Source: an uncultured Collinsella sp.
Lineage (GTDB): Bacteria; Actinomycetota; Coriobacteriia; Coriobacteriales; Coriobacteriaceae
Assembly: GCA_902470905.1 (NCBI GenBank)
Contig: CABRIC010000034.1
Location: 1 to 21,316 of the forward strand
DNA: 21,316 nucleotides
Direction of reading: 5' to 3'
Made by a program: the position numbers and the translations under genes. Shown one piece after another: positions 9,671-16,992 of the stretch. The stretch's first letter is position 1, and the number at the start of each line of letters is the position of its first letter. Below the pieces are notes generated by a model. The model had not been told where the DNA came from. It worked only from the letters and a program-made list of their open reading frames with translations, and searched no databases.

Positions 9671-9968
9671 GTCTCGGTCTGTAACGTCTAGGGACAAAAA
9701 ACCGGTCTAACTGTTACAGATCGAGACGAATGCTTGAGCGCCGCTGGTTTGTCTAAATCTGTAACGTTTAGGGGCCTGGAGAACGTCTAACTGTTACAGA
9801 TCGAGATGTTTTGAACCTGGCAGGGGGAATGTCTCAATCTGTAACATCTAGAGGCCAAAACTCGACCTAACTGTTACAGATTGAGACCAAGGTTGGATGC
9901 GGTGCCGAAAGATCTTGTTCTGTAACAACTAGAGGCTCAAAGACTGTCTTCCTGTTACAGATCAAGAC
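9671..9968. repeat. Palindromic repeat cluster C (4 units)
   Basis: Units are 9671-9727, 9751-9807, 9831-9887 and 9912-9968, all 57 bp, with linkers of 23, 23 and 24 bp. Left arms vary (GTCTCGGTCTGTAACG, GTCTAAATCTGTAACG, GTCTCAATCTGTAACA, ATCTTGTTCTGTAACA), while the right arms all keep TGTTACAGAT. Unit 3 pairs perfectly over 16 bp. The last unit ends 26 bases before the ATG at 9995 of the next gene, so any promoter for that gene must lie inside or upstream of the cluster. Confidence 0.93.
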
Positions 9969-9994
9969 GTTTGTCGGCGGCGGCAACAGCGGCG

Positions 9995-11065
9995 ATGGCC
10001 CATTTCTCCGATGTGGTGGTGATGGAAGTGTCTAATACCGTTTTTAAACACAAGCATGCAACGCGTAACACCTTGGCGCGGAATAGGATGCTTGCCAGGC
10101 TCACGGAGGCGGCTGAACAAGGCGTGCCGCTTGTGACGCACGACAATGCCGAGCTCATGTGGCTGCGGCGCCATGTGGGCACAGACGATATTGTGGAGCC
10201 CGAATCGCACCTTTTCTGTTTTCAGCATGAATGGGATGCGTTGACGCCGCCGGAGCGGGCGCGGTGGACCATCAAGGGGCTTGCCGAGTTTCACCCCGAT
10301 TGGGCGTTTTGGGGATATGATGCCGCGCTGATATGGGGTCTGGAGGTGCCGAATGATCTGCTCGGGCCGCGTTACTTGGTCAAGACGGGTTGTTCGGTGG
10401 CATTGAGTATGGGGTGTAGACTGCTGCGTCCGCAGGCGGCGGGTGCACTTGAACAAGTCGATGGCGTGCGGGTGACGTCGTTTTGGCGCACGGTGGAGGA
10501 TTGTCTGCTGCGTGCGCCGTTTTCGTATGGTCTGGCGATCGCCGATTCTGCATTGCGGGCGAAGGGCATGTCGCGCGACGACCTCTGCGAACGGCTCCAG
10601 GCCGATTGCGAGGGCAGGCGAGGGTATCGCAGAGCTCAGGTGATTGCGTCGCATGCGGACGGCCTGTCCGAAAACGGTGGCGAGTCTCGGTTCCGAGCGT
10701 TCTTTATTGCATACGGTTTTCCGGTGCCAGAGTTGCAGGTGGAGTTTCGCGATCCGCTCGATTCGAGTCAGGTGTTTCGCGTTGATTATTTCTGGAGGCT
10801 CGAGGACGGGACATGTGTCATCGGCGAGCTCGACGGAAAGGGGAAGTATACCTTGCAGAACGGCGAGGGTCGGGAGTCGGTCGACCCGTTCGTGGCAGAG
10901 CGTCAGCGGGAATCTCATCTGACAATGCTCGGGCACAAGGTGCTTCGGTTCACGTTTAACGAACTCAAAGATCCGGTGAAGCTGGTCGAGAAAATGAGGC
11001 TGGCGGGTATTCCACAGCGGGCCGATTTGGCTGAGGAATGGAAGCGTCAGTGGTATGGGCGCTGA
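9995..11065 (+). CDS. AbiEi/DUF559-like protein with PD-(D/E)XK-type nuclease end
   Basis: From ATG 9995 this encodes 356 residues. The layout resembles actinobacterial proteins annotated as AbiEi-like antitoxin or DUF559 proteins: an N-terminal helical part (LARLTEAAEQGVPLVTHDNA), a middle part (FWGYDAALIWGLEVP) and a C-terminal nuclease-like fold. Candidate catalytic residues are E230 (GESR), D264 (RVDYFW), and E278, D280, K282 (GELDGKGKY), followed by a helix with RQRES and the strand HKVLRFTF. The start is uncertain: TTG 9971, ATG 9995 and ATG 10022 are all in frame and none has a good ribosome site. No toxin partner is next to it. Palindrome clusters lie on both sides. The fold is fairly sure, the role is not. 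Confidence 0.75.
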   Translation: MAHFSDVVVMEVSNTVFKHKHATRNTLARNRMLARLTEAAEQGVPLVTHDNAELMWLRRHVGTDDIVEPESHLFCFQHEWDALTPPERARWTIKGLAEFHPDWAFWGYDAALIWGLEVPNDLLGPRYLVKTGCSVALSMGCRLLRPQAAGALEQVDGVRVTSFWRTVEDCLLRAPFSYGLAIADSALRAKGMSRDDLCERLQADCEGRRGYRRAQVIASHADGLSENGGESRFRAFFIAYGFPVPELQVEFRDPLDSSQVFRVDYFWRLEDGTCVIGELDGKGKYTLQNGEGRESVDPFVAERQRESHLTMLGHKVLRFTFNELKDPVKLVEKMRLAGIPQRADLAEEWKRQWYGR

Positions 11066-11106
11066 GGGGTACGACTAACGCGGATGTGGTTGTTCCGGGC
11101 GAGTTC

Positions 11107-11484
11107 GTCTCGATCTGTAACAACAAGGGGCCGTTTGGCCTCGTAACTGTTACAGATCAAGACAAAAGGTTGGCTACCGCTAAAAGATCTCAATCTGTAA
11201 CATCTAGAGGCCGAAAACCTGTCTACCTGTTACAGATTTAGACGTTTGACGATGGGGCTGGGGAATGTCTCGATCTGTAACAACAAAGGACTGTTTTACC
11301 TTCTAACTGTTACAGATCGAGACGGAAGGTTGGCGGCTGACGAAAAATCTCAATCTGTAACATCTGGCGGCTGAAAACTGGTCTACCTGTTACAGATTGA
11401 GATAAAGGCTGGGCGTGTGACTGAAAATCTCAATCTGTAACATATGGGGGGGTGTTTGGGGCCGTATCTGTTACAGATTGAGAT
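11107..11484. repeat. Palindromic repeat cluster D (5 units, the largest)
   Basis: Units are 11107-11163, 11187-11243, 11267-11323, 11347-11403 and 11427-11484 (the last 58 bp), with four 23-bp linkers, so starts fall exactly every 80 bp. Units 3, 4 and 5 have perfectly paired 16-bp arms; in units 4 and 5 the outermost pair is A-T rather than G-C. The loop of unit 1 contains GGCC-GTTT-GGCC, an inner hairpin. The linkers share a loose theme (AAGGTTGGC... and GAAA near the end). Confidence 0.94.
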
Positions 11485-11566
11485 GTTTCGTCAGCACGGC
11501 CAGAGCAACGCCGCGCTGTCTCCGTTTGTCCCTACATCTCTCTCTTCCCTCCGTTAACCGATATGT

Positions 11567-11597
11567 TTGACTTTAGTTCGCTGCATTGGGTGATAAT
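11567..11597 (+). promoter_or_regulatory. Probable promoter of the amidohydrolase gene
   Basis: TTGACT (11567-11572) and GATAAT (11592-11597) are good -35 and -10 boxes, but their spacing is 19 bases, longer than the usual 17. This would give a leader of about 30 bases. It lies downstream of repeat cluster D. Confidence 0.5.
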
Positions 11598-11636
11598 GGA
11601 CAAATGTTCAAGTTAATCGTGAGGGAGGAGCTCGAT

Positions 11637-13007
11637 ATGGCGTCTGCCGATCGTTCCACGTTGTTTATCAATGCGACCGTCCTGGATGGTTCGGAACATA
11701 TGGAGCCGCAGCCCGATATGGCCGTGGTCGTTGAGCGTGGTCTCATCACGTGGATGGGGCCGAGTGCCGTGGCGCAGGCGCCTGCAGGTGCCGAGGTCAT
11801 CGACCTGGCAGGGGCGTATCTCATGCCGGGTCTCATCAATATGCATGTGCATCTATGCGGCTCGGGCAAGCCGGTTTCGGCGGGCGATGCGGGCGCGCTG
11901 ATGAAGAAGCTCGATAATCCCGTGGGGCGCGCCATCGTGCGCCATATCCTCAAAGGTAGCGCCCAACAGCAGCTGGCAAGTGGCGTGACCACGGTGCGCG
12001 GCGCGGGCGACCCGCTGTTTGCCGATCTTGCCGTGCGCGATGCTATCGATGCCGGCAAGTATCAGGGTCCTCGTCTGGTGGCGCCAGGAACGGGCATCAC
12101 GGTGCCGGGCGGCCATGGTGCTGGCTTGTTCGCCCAGGTGGCTAACAGTCCCGCCGAGGCAGCCGAACAGGTGCGCGACCTGTATGCGCGCGGTGCCGAC
12201 GTCATTAAGCTGTTCGTAACGGGCGGCGTGTTCGACGCGACCGAGGTGGGCGAGCCGGGCGTGCTGCGTATGCCGGTGGAGGTTGCCGCGGCGGCGTGCA
12301 AGGCGGCGCACGAGGTTGGCCTTCCGGTCATGGCCCATGTCGAGAGCACCGAAGGTGTGAAGGCCGCGCTTGAGGCCGGCGTTGACACGATTGAACACGG
12401 CGCTCCGTTGACGCCCGAGATCCTGGAACTGTACCGCGGCGCCGCGGGCACGCAGCTTGAGGGGCGTGCGCCCAGCGTGACCTGCACCATCAGCCCGGCG
12501 CTGCCGTTTGTATTGCTCGACCCGGAAAAGACCCATTCGACCGATACGCAAAAGAAGAACGGCGACATCGTGTGCTCGGGCATCATCGAGAGCGCCCGTG
12601 CCGCACTGGAAGCTGGCGTTAAGGTAGGCCTTGGCACAGATTCGAGCTGCCCGTTCGTGACGCAGTACGACATGTGGCGCGAGGTGGCCTACTTTGCCAA
12701 GTATGTCGGCGTGAGCAACGCCTTCGCGCTGCATACGGCTACGCAAGTCAATGCCGAGCTGCTGGGGCTGGGCGGCGAGACCGGCACAATCGAGTGCGGT
12801 AAGGCCGCCGATATCTTGGTGACGCGCAAGAACCCGCTCGATGACCTGCGCGCGCTGCGTGAGCCGATACACGTGATGTGTCGCGGTGATCTGGTGCGCA
12901 AACTCAAGGTGAAGCGTATTCCCGAGGTTGATAACGAGCTCGACACGATTATGGCCATGCCGGCTGAGGCGCTGGCCGAGGAGCTTGCCCGCGACGGCGT
13001 GGCATAG
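11637..13007 (+). CDS. Metal-dependent amidohydrolase (imidazolonepropionase/prolidase-like)
   Basis: This encodes 456 residues of the amidohydrolase superfamily, a TIM barrel with a small beta-sandwich formed by both ends. Metal ligands in the family order are visible: H70 and H72 (NMHVHLCG), K191 (VIKLF, probably carbamylated), H234 (MAHVES), H254 (IEHG) and D335 (GLGTDSS). This set fits the group of Xaa-Pro dipeptidase/imidazolonepropionase-like enzymes that cleave N-acyl or dipeptide bonds; the substrate cannot be read from sequence. It should be cytoplasmic, as no signal peptide is seen. ATG 11637 is chosen because GGGAGGAG sits seven bases upstream; the frame extends to a TTG at 11586 inside the promoter. 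It is a single gene with its own promoter and terminator. Confidence 0.88.
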   Translation: MASADRSTLFINATVLDGSEHMEPQPDMAVVVERGLITWMGPSAVAQAPAGAEVIDLAGAYLMPGLINMHVHLCGSGKPVSAGDAGALMKKLDNPVGRAIVRHILKGSAQQQLASGVTTVRGAGDPLFADLAVRDAIDAGKYQGPRLVAPGTGITVPGGHGAGLFAQVANSPAEAAEQVRDLYARGADVIKLFVTGGVFDATEVGEPGVLRMPVEVAAAACKAAHEVGLPVMAHVESTEGVKAALEAGVDTIEHGAPLTPEILELYRGAAGTQLEGRAPSVTCTISPALPFVLLDPEKTHSTDTQKKNGDIVCSGIIESARAALEAGVKVGLGTDSSCPFVTQYDMWREVAYFAKYVGVSNAFALHTATQVNAELLGLGGETGTIECGKAADILVTRKNPLDDLRALREPIHVMCRGDLVRKLKVKRIPEVDNELDTIMAMPAEALAEELARDGVA

Positions 13008-13010
13008 GTG

Positions 13011-13035
13011 TGACAAAGGGATGGACCCTTTGTCA
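13011..13035 (+). terminator. Hairpin just after the amidohydrolase stop
   Basis: TGACAAAGGG pairs perfectly with CCCTTTGTCA around a five-base loop. There is no T tract, so alone it is more likely a transcript-end or stability hairpin in front of the real terminator. Confidence 0.5.
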
Positions 13036-13042
13036 TAATCAA

Positions 13043-13077
13043 AAAAGCCGAGGTCCCAGTGCGAGGCCTCGGCTTTT
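13043..13077. terminator. Bidirectional terminator between converging genes
   Basis: AAAAGCCGAGG (13043-13053) pairs with CCTCGGCTTTT (13067-13077) around a 13-base loop. T tracts follow on both strands, so it can end the amidohydrolase gene (+) and the zinc-ribbon gene (-). Confidence 0.92.
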
Positions 13078-13099
13078 ATTTTGTCCCATGGTATGGCTG

Positions 13100-13573
13100 C
13101 TATGAGCGCGTCTCCATCTTGGCGTGGCACTTGGGGCAGGTGACGCGGATCTTGCCCTTGCCCTTGGGAACGGAGAGCATCTGGCCGCAGTTGGGGCACT
13201 TGAGGTATGCCGTAGTCTTGCGACCCTTCCACATCTTCTTGGCCGTGCGCTTGGCACGCTCAAAGTCTTCCTTACTGGTGCCGGCCGCGCGTGAGGTGCT
13301 GGCCGCTGCGGCCCCGCCGCCCAAGCTGGCGACGAACTTGCCCAAGCCGGGGACCTTAGCCGAGCTGGCGACAAAGGCGTCGTTCTCCTTGCGACGTGCA
13401 TCGATATTTTTGGACAGGCCGCGCAGCACGCCAATCACGATAACGGCGATGGCGATCCAGCTGAGCCACTGGATGCGGGCTATCGATCCGACCATCGCGA
13501 TGACGATGCCGGCAAAACCCATCACGATGGTGAGCTCGTCAGCGCCATTGCGTCCTTTCATAAAGTCATTCAT
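13100..13573 (-). CDS. Small membrane protein with C-terminal zinc ribbon
   Basis: This encodes 157 residues. Two hydrophobic helices (about 15-31 and 35-51) are joined by a very short turn, followed by a basic, Ala/Gly/Ser-rich linker (55-115) and a zinc ribbon with C126/C129 (CPNCG) and C146/C149 (CPKCH). It is predicted to sit in the membrane with the ribbon in the cytoplasm, since the linker after the second helix is strongly positive. Similar two-helix plus zinc-ribbon proteins occur widely in Coriobacteriia without a known role. ATG 13573 is chosen because AAAGG lies eight bases upstream; the frame continues 10 codons further without a better signal. It follows csoR on the same strand but a repeat separates them, so co-transcription is uncertain. 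Confidence 0.8.
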   Translation of the reverse strand: MNDFMKGRNGADELTIVMGFAGIVIAMVGSIARIQWLSWIAIAVIVIGVLRGLSKNIDARRKENDAFVASSAKVPGLGKFVASLGGGAAAASTSRAAGTSKEDFERAKRTAKKMWKGRKTTAYLKCPNCGQMLSVPKGKGKIRVTCPKCHAKMETRS

Positions 13574-13628
13574 GCAAATTGCCTTTCGTTCGATATGCTG
13601 CACGCCTTTATACCCGATTTAGAGCAAG

Positions 13629-13709
13629 GGGGACAGGTAAATCTGCACCAAGGTGGCACAAACATTCCTGTCCCCGGAACACCAAGACGGTGCAAAGTAG
13701 TCTGTCCCC
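13629..13709. repeat. 81-bp palindrome bounded by GGGGACA/TGTCCCC
   Basis: GGGGACAG...TGCACC (13629-13649) is repeated inverted as GGTGCA...CTGTCCCC (13689-13709). A third CCTGTCCCC at 13667-13675 can also pair with 13629-13637, giving two alternative hairpins. ACCAAG occurs twice inside (13648 and 13682). It lies between csoR and the zinc-ribbon gene. Size and ends match the element at 8543-8624, although the inner sequences differ. Confidence 0.65.
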
Positions 13710-13719
13710 AATGCCCCAA

Positions 13720-13992
13720 TTACTTGGAGAGCTTGTCGACGACGCGTTCGATCTCGGCGAGCTTGGCGGCTTTGAGGTCTTCGTCGCCCGATTCGATTGC
13801 CGAAGTCACGCAGCCCTCGATATGCGCCTTGAGCACGTCGGCGTTAATGCGCGCGAGGAGCGCCTGTGTGGCCATGAGCTGCGTGGAGATATCGACGCAA
13901 TAACGGTCCTCATCGACCATCCGCAAGATGCCGTCGATCTGGCCGCGTGCCGTCTTGAGCATGCGGGTCACCGATTTATGGTCTGCCATCAT
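13720..13992 (-). CDS. csoR: Copper-sensing repressor of the CsoR family
   Basis: This encodes 90 residues, the normal size of the all-helical CsoR/RcnR family. The copper ligands Cys-His-Cys are C32, H57 and C61 (YCVD and HIEGC) with the 25/4 spacing of known CsoR proteins. Cu(I) binding releases the repressor from DNA. The beginning (KSVTRMLKTARGQIDGI) is the basic helix expected to contact DNA. Two ATG codons stand next to each other; GAGGA five bases before the first supports 13992. It is the last gene of the copper run, so it would be induced together with copA and shut the system off again. The likely operator is at 16901-16913. Confidence 0.93.
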   Translation of the reverse strand: MMADHKSVTRMLKTARGQIDGILRMVDEDRYCVDISTQLMATQALLARINADVLKAHIEGCVTSAIESGDEDLKAAKLAEIERVVDKLSK

Positions 13993-14035
13993 GGCGGTCC
14001 TCGTTTCTGGTCAATCCTTCAAATACCTCGCCCTC

Positions 14036-14102
14036 AGTTGCGGTGAAATAGCTCTTGTTTGCAGGCTTGAAGCGCTAAAACAGGAACTATTTCACCGCAA
14101 CT
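14036..14102. repeat. Long hairpin between copZ and csoR
   Basis: AGTTGCGGTGAAATAG (14036-14051) pairs perfectly with CTATTTCACCGCAACT (14087-14102). Pairing continues inward with a few mismatches (TTGTTT with AAACAG), leaving a loop of about 17 bases. There is no T tract. It lies inside the putative copper transcript and could be an RNA stability or processing hairpin, or another dispersed palindrome. Confidence 0.7.
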
Positions 14103-14128
14103 TCTGAGGATTGAGTAGGCAGCGCCTG

Positions 14129-14350
14129 CTACGCGGCGGTCACCGAAAGTGCGTGGAACTTCTCGCCGGCGGCCTCGACAGCGGCGGCGAGCTGCTCGGC
14201 GGTCACGGTGTCGGCGCACTCCACCTGGACGGTCTGGGTCTCGTGATCGGCGTCGGCGTCGGTCACCCCGGCCACGTTGAGCAGTGCCGTCTCGACGGTG
14301 GCGTCGCAGTGGCCGCACATAAGGCCGGAAGTCTTGATTGTGTATCGCAT
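14129..14350 (-). CDS. copZ: Copper chaperone (single heavy-metal-associated domain)
   Basis: This encodes 73 residues forming one HMA domain. The metal site is MCGHC with C12 and C15; the rest fits the beta-alpha-beta-beta-alpha-beta order of copper chaperones. It should carry Cu(I) in the cytoplasm and hand it to CopA or CsoR. The motif is MCGHC rather than the commoner MxCxxC form with a hydrophobic or Ser/Ala pair, and an extra His next to the second Cys may alter metal affinity. ATG 14350 follows AGAGAGG; the frame is open further upstream but that part is made of the palindrome at 14380-14463. It lies between copA and csoR. Confidence 0.88.
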   Translation of the reverse strand: MRYTIKTSGLMCGHCDATVETALLNVAGVTDADADHETQTVQVECADTVTAEQLAAAVEAAGEKFHALSVTAA

Positions 14351-14379
14351 GGGTATTCCTCTCTGTTGTGTCGGCTTTC

Positions 14380-14463
14380 CCGGGCACCCGATCTTGACCT
14401 TCAAGTCGTCGCTCGCGTACCAAAGTACGCGTCGCTCCTCTTTCAGGTCAATCTCGGGCACCT
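14380..14463. repeat. Large imperfect palindrome between copA and copZ
   Basis: At the centre CGCGTAC (14414-14420) pairs with GTACGCG (14425-14431) around CAAA. Outside, TTGACCT (14394-14400) pairs with AGGTCAA (14445-14451), and GGGCACC/CGGGCACC stretches lie near both ends (14382-14388 and 14455-14462). The whole is about 84 bp and fills most of the gap between the two genes. It has no T tract. Confidence 0.65.
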
Positions 14464-14497
14464 GGAAAACCCGTTATAAATGGACTTAATGGTGAGC

Positions 14498-16840
14498 CTA
14501 TTTTGCCACTTTAGGCTTAAAGGATTTTAGGCGCAGCGCATTGCTTACGACGCAGACACTCGACAGGCTCATGGCCGCGGCGCCAAACATCGGCGAGAGT
14601 TGCCAACCGGTGAGGGGGAAGAACACGCCCGCGGCGAGCGGAATGCCGATGCCGTTGTAGAACAGCGCCCAGAACAGGTCCTGCTTGATGTTGCGAATCG
14701 TGGCGCGCGAAAGCTCGATGGCGCGGGCGACGTCCATGAGGTCGCTGCGCATGAGCACGACATCCGCCCCCTCCTTGGCGATGTCGGCGCCGGTGCCGAT
14801 CGCAAGGCCCACGTCGGCGCGCGCCAGGGCGGGGGAGTCGTTGATGCCGTCGCCCACCATGGCGACCTTGCCGCCCGCATCCTGCAGCTCGCGGACGTGG
14901 CACTCCTTGTCGGCAGGGAGGACGTCGGCGATGACCTGCTTGCTGCTCAGTCCCACGCGGCGGGCGATTGCTTCGGCCGTCACACGGTTGTCGCCGGTGA
15001 GCATGCGCACGTCGACGTCGAGCTTGTGGAGCGCGGCGATGGCCTCGGCGCTCGTCTCTTTGACCTCGTCGGCCACGGCGATGGTACCGACAAGCTCGCT
15101 GTTCTTGGCAAAGAACAGCGGTGTTTTGCCCTCGGCGGCGAACTGTTCGGCAAGGCCGGCGGGAACCTTCGCGCCCAGCTCGTCCATCAGGCGTACGTTG
15201 CCGGCTGCGATGACATTTTGTCCCTCGCGCGCCGTAACGCCACGACCGGGCACGGCGGCAAAGTCCTCGACCATGCGCGCGACAATTCCGCGCGCCTCGC
15301 ACTCGGCCATAATCGCCTCGGCCAGCGGGTGCTCGCTTGAGCGCTCCAACGCGGCGGCCAGCTTGAGCAGCGCCTTTTCGCTCATGGCGGGCGAGCCGTC
15401 GGCGCGCGTCGCTACTACGATATCGGTCACGGCGGGCTTGCCGCGGGTGACCGTGCCCGTCTTATCGAGCACCACGGTGCCCACGCTGCGCAGGTTCTCC
15501 AGCGCCTCGGCGCTCTTAAACAGAATGCCCATCTCGGCGCCCTTGCCGGTACCTACCATAATGGCGACGGGCGTGGCTAGGCCGAGTGCGCACGGACAGC
15601 TGATCACCAACACCGCCACGCCGGAGGTGAGTGCCTCGTTTATGCTGCCGGTCAGCGCCATCCACACCGCAAAGGTCACGGCCGAGATCACGAACACCAC
15701 GGGCACGAACACACCGGCGACCTTGTCGGCCATGCGGGCGATGGGCGCCTTGGTTGCGTTGGCGTCCTCGACGAGTTGGATAATCTTGGCGAGCGATGTT
15801 TCGGTACCCACCCGTGTGGCGCGGAAGGTAAACGAACCGGTGCGGTTGACGGTGGCGGCGTTGACGGTGTCGCCGGCGGTCTTTTCCACGGGGATGGACT
15901 CGCCGGTGAGCGCGCTTTCATCGACTGCCGAGGCGCCCTCGAGCACCACACCGTCGACGGGGATGGACTCGCCGGGGCGCACGCGAAGGACCTGGCCGGG
16001 AAGGATGCTGTCGACGTCGACGGTGGTCTCGGTGCCGTCCTCTGCCACGACGGTCGCGGTCTTGGGCGCCAGGTCGATCAGCGCCTCGATGGCGCCGCCA
16101 GTTTTTGACTTGCTGCGCGTCTCGAGGTATTTGCCCACGGTGACGAGCGACAGGATCGTGCCCGCGCTCTCAAAATACAGATTGTCCATGCCCGTCATCA
16201 TGGCCTCGTGCACTTGCCCGGCGGCTAGCTGGTCGGCCATGACGAACATGGCGTAGAGCGACCAGGCGACGGAAGCGGTGGCGCCCACGGCGATGAGGGC
16301 GTCCATGGTGGGCGCGCCGTGCGCGAGCGATTTAAACCCGTTGATAAAGTACGCGTCGTTGACATAGACGATGGGGATGAGCAGGACGAGCTCGGTGAGG
16401 GCGAGCGTCATGCTGTGGGTATGGTCGGTGAAGACACCAGGCAGCGGCCAACCAAGCATGTGCCCCATGCCTATGTAGAACAGTGGGATGAGGAATGCGA
16501 TCGAGACGATGAGGCGGGTGCGCATGGCAGAGGCGGCGGCCTCCAATTTTTTGGTCGGCGACTCCATATGGGCGGCGCCGGACCTGGCTTGCGCGCTGCC
16601 ACTTGAGCCGGCGGCATCGGTGCCCGTGCTGACGGGCGAGGCCGAATAGCCCGCGCGATCGACGGCGGTGCAGATGTCATCGGGGCTGACCTGCGCGGGG
16701 TCGTAGTCCACCAGCATGGAACCGGCGAGTAGATTGACCGCGACGCTTTGGACGCCGTCGAGCTTGCTCACGGCGCGGTCAACATGCGCCTGGCAGGCGG
16801 CGCACGTCATGCCGCCCACGTCGAACTTATCTTGAGCCAT
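14498..16840 (-). CDS. copA: Copper-exporting P1B-type ATPase
   Basis: This encodes 780 residues. It pumps Cu(I) out of the cell using ATP. Visible in order: one N-terminal HMA domain with MTCAAC (C13, C16); a Ser/Gly/Ala-rich linker (about 70-95); paired membrane helices; the actuator motif TGES; the membrane metal site CPC at 415-417 (SCPCALGLATP); the phosphorylated D459 in DKTGT; the SEHPLAEA motif of heavy-metal pumps; the hinge GDGINDSPALA; and two closing helices. CPC plus the neighbouring CopZ and CsoR point to Cu(I)/Ag(I). ATG 16840 has AAAGGAG five bases upstream. It is first in the run copA-copZ-csoR, with a CsoR-type operator in its promoter. Confidence 0.96.
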   Translation of the reverse strand: MAQDKFDVGGMTCAACQAHVDRAVSKLDGVQSVAVNLLAGSMLVDYDPAQVSPDDICTAVDRAGYSASPVSTGTDAAGSSGSAQARSGAAHMESPTKKLEAAASAMRTRLIVSIAFLIPLFYIGMGHMLGWPLPGVFTDHTHSMTLALTELVLLIPIVYVNDAYFINGFKSLAHGAPTMDALIAVGATASVAWSLYAMFVMADQLAAGQVHEAMMTGMDNLYFESAGTILSLVTVGKYLETRSKSKTGGAIEALIDLAPKTATVVAEDGTETTVDVDSILPGQVLRVRPGESIPVDGVVLEGASAVDESALTGESIPVEKTAGDTVNAATVNRTGSFTFRATRVGTETSLAKIIQLVEDANATKAPIARMADKVAGVFVPVVFVISAVTFAVWMALTGSINEALTSGVAVLVISCPCALGLATPVAIMVGTGKGAEMGILFKSAEALENLRSVGTVVLDKTGTVTRGKPAVTDIVVATRADGSPAMSEKALLKLAAALERSSEHPLAEAIMAECEARGIVARMVEDFAAVPGRGVTAREGQNVIAAGNVRLMDELGAKVPAGLAEQFAAEGKTPLFFAKNSELVGTIAVADEVKETSAEAIAALHKLDVDVRMLTGDNRVTAEAIARRVGLSSKQVIADVLPADKECHVRELQDAGGKVAMVGDGINDSPALARADVGLAIGTGADIAKEGADVVLMRSDLMDVARAIELSRATIRNIKQDLFWALFYNGIGIPLAAGVFFPLTGWQLSPMFGAAAMSLSSVCVVSNALRLKSFKPKVAK

Positions 16841-16887
16841 GGCTTCTCCTTTCTGTAGTTCGGTGTTGGAATTGTTAACCTACCGAT

Positions 16888-16918
16888 ACTATACACCCAT
16901 ACCCCCTGGGGGTGTCCA
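16888..16918 (-). promoter_or_regulatory. copA promoter with CsoR-type operator
   Basis: On the minus strand TGGACA (-35, at 16913-16918) and TATAGT (-10, at 16888-16893) are separated by 19 bases. Between them lies ACCCCCAGGGGGT (16901-16913), a 13-base near-perfect palindrome with the G/C tracts typical of CsoR operators. A repressor bound there would block RNA polymerase, which fits csoR in the same run. The leader is about 40 bases. Confidence 0.75.
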
Positions 16919-16992
16919 GTGCAGAGAGAAATGTATGACATCTCGCTACAGATGAGGGTAGTTGGTTGACCGATGGACCGTCCCAACCAAAC

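Noticed and set aside
9971..9994. TTG at 9971 as the start of the nuclease-like gene
   Set aside because: It lies three bases after the last palindrome unit, codes an Ala-rich lead unlike the rest and lacks a ribosome site. ATG 9995 or 10022 is more likely, though not proven.
9671..11484. Clusters read as CRISPR arrays
   Set aside because: The constant parts are only 16 bp and alternate in orientation, the 'spacers' are of two kinds (25-bp loops and 23-bp linkers) that share weak sequence themes, copy number per cluster is 2-5, and no cas gene is present.
14685..16256. A 523-codon plus-strand frame opposite copA, and a 459-codon minus-strand frame opposite the amidohydrolase (11853-13232)
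   Set aside because: Both are shadows of genes with complete catalytic motifs on the other strand.
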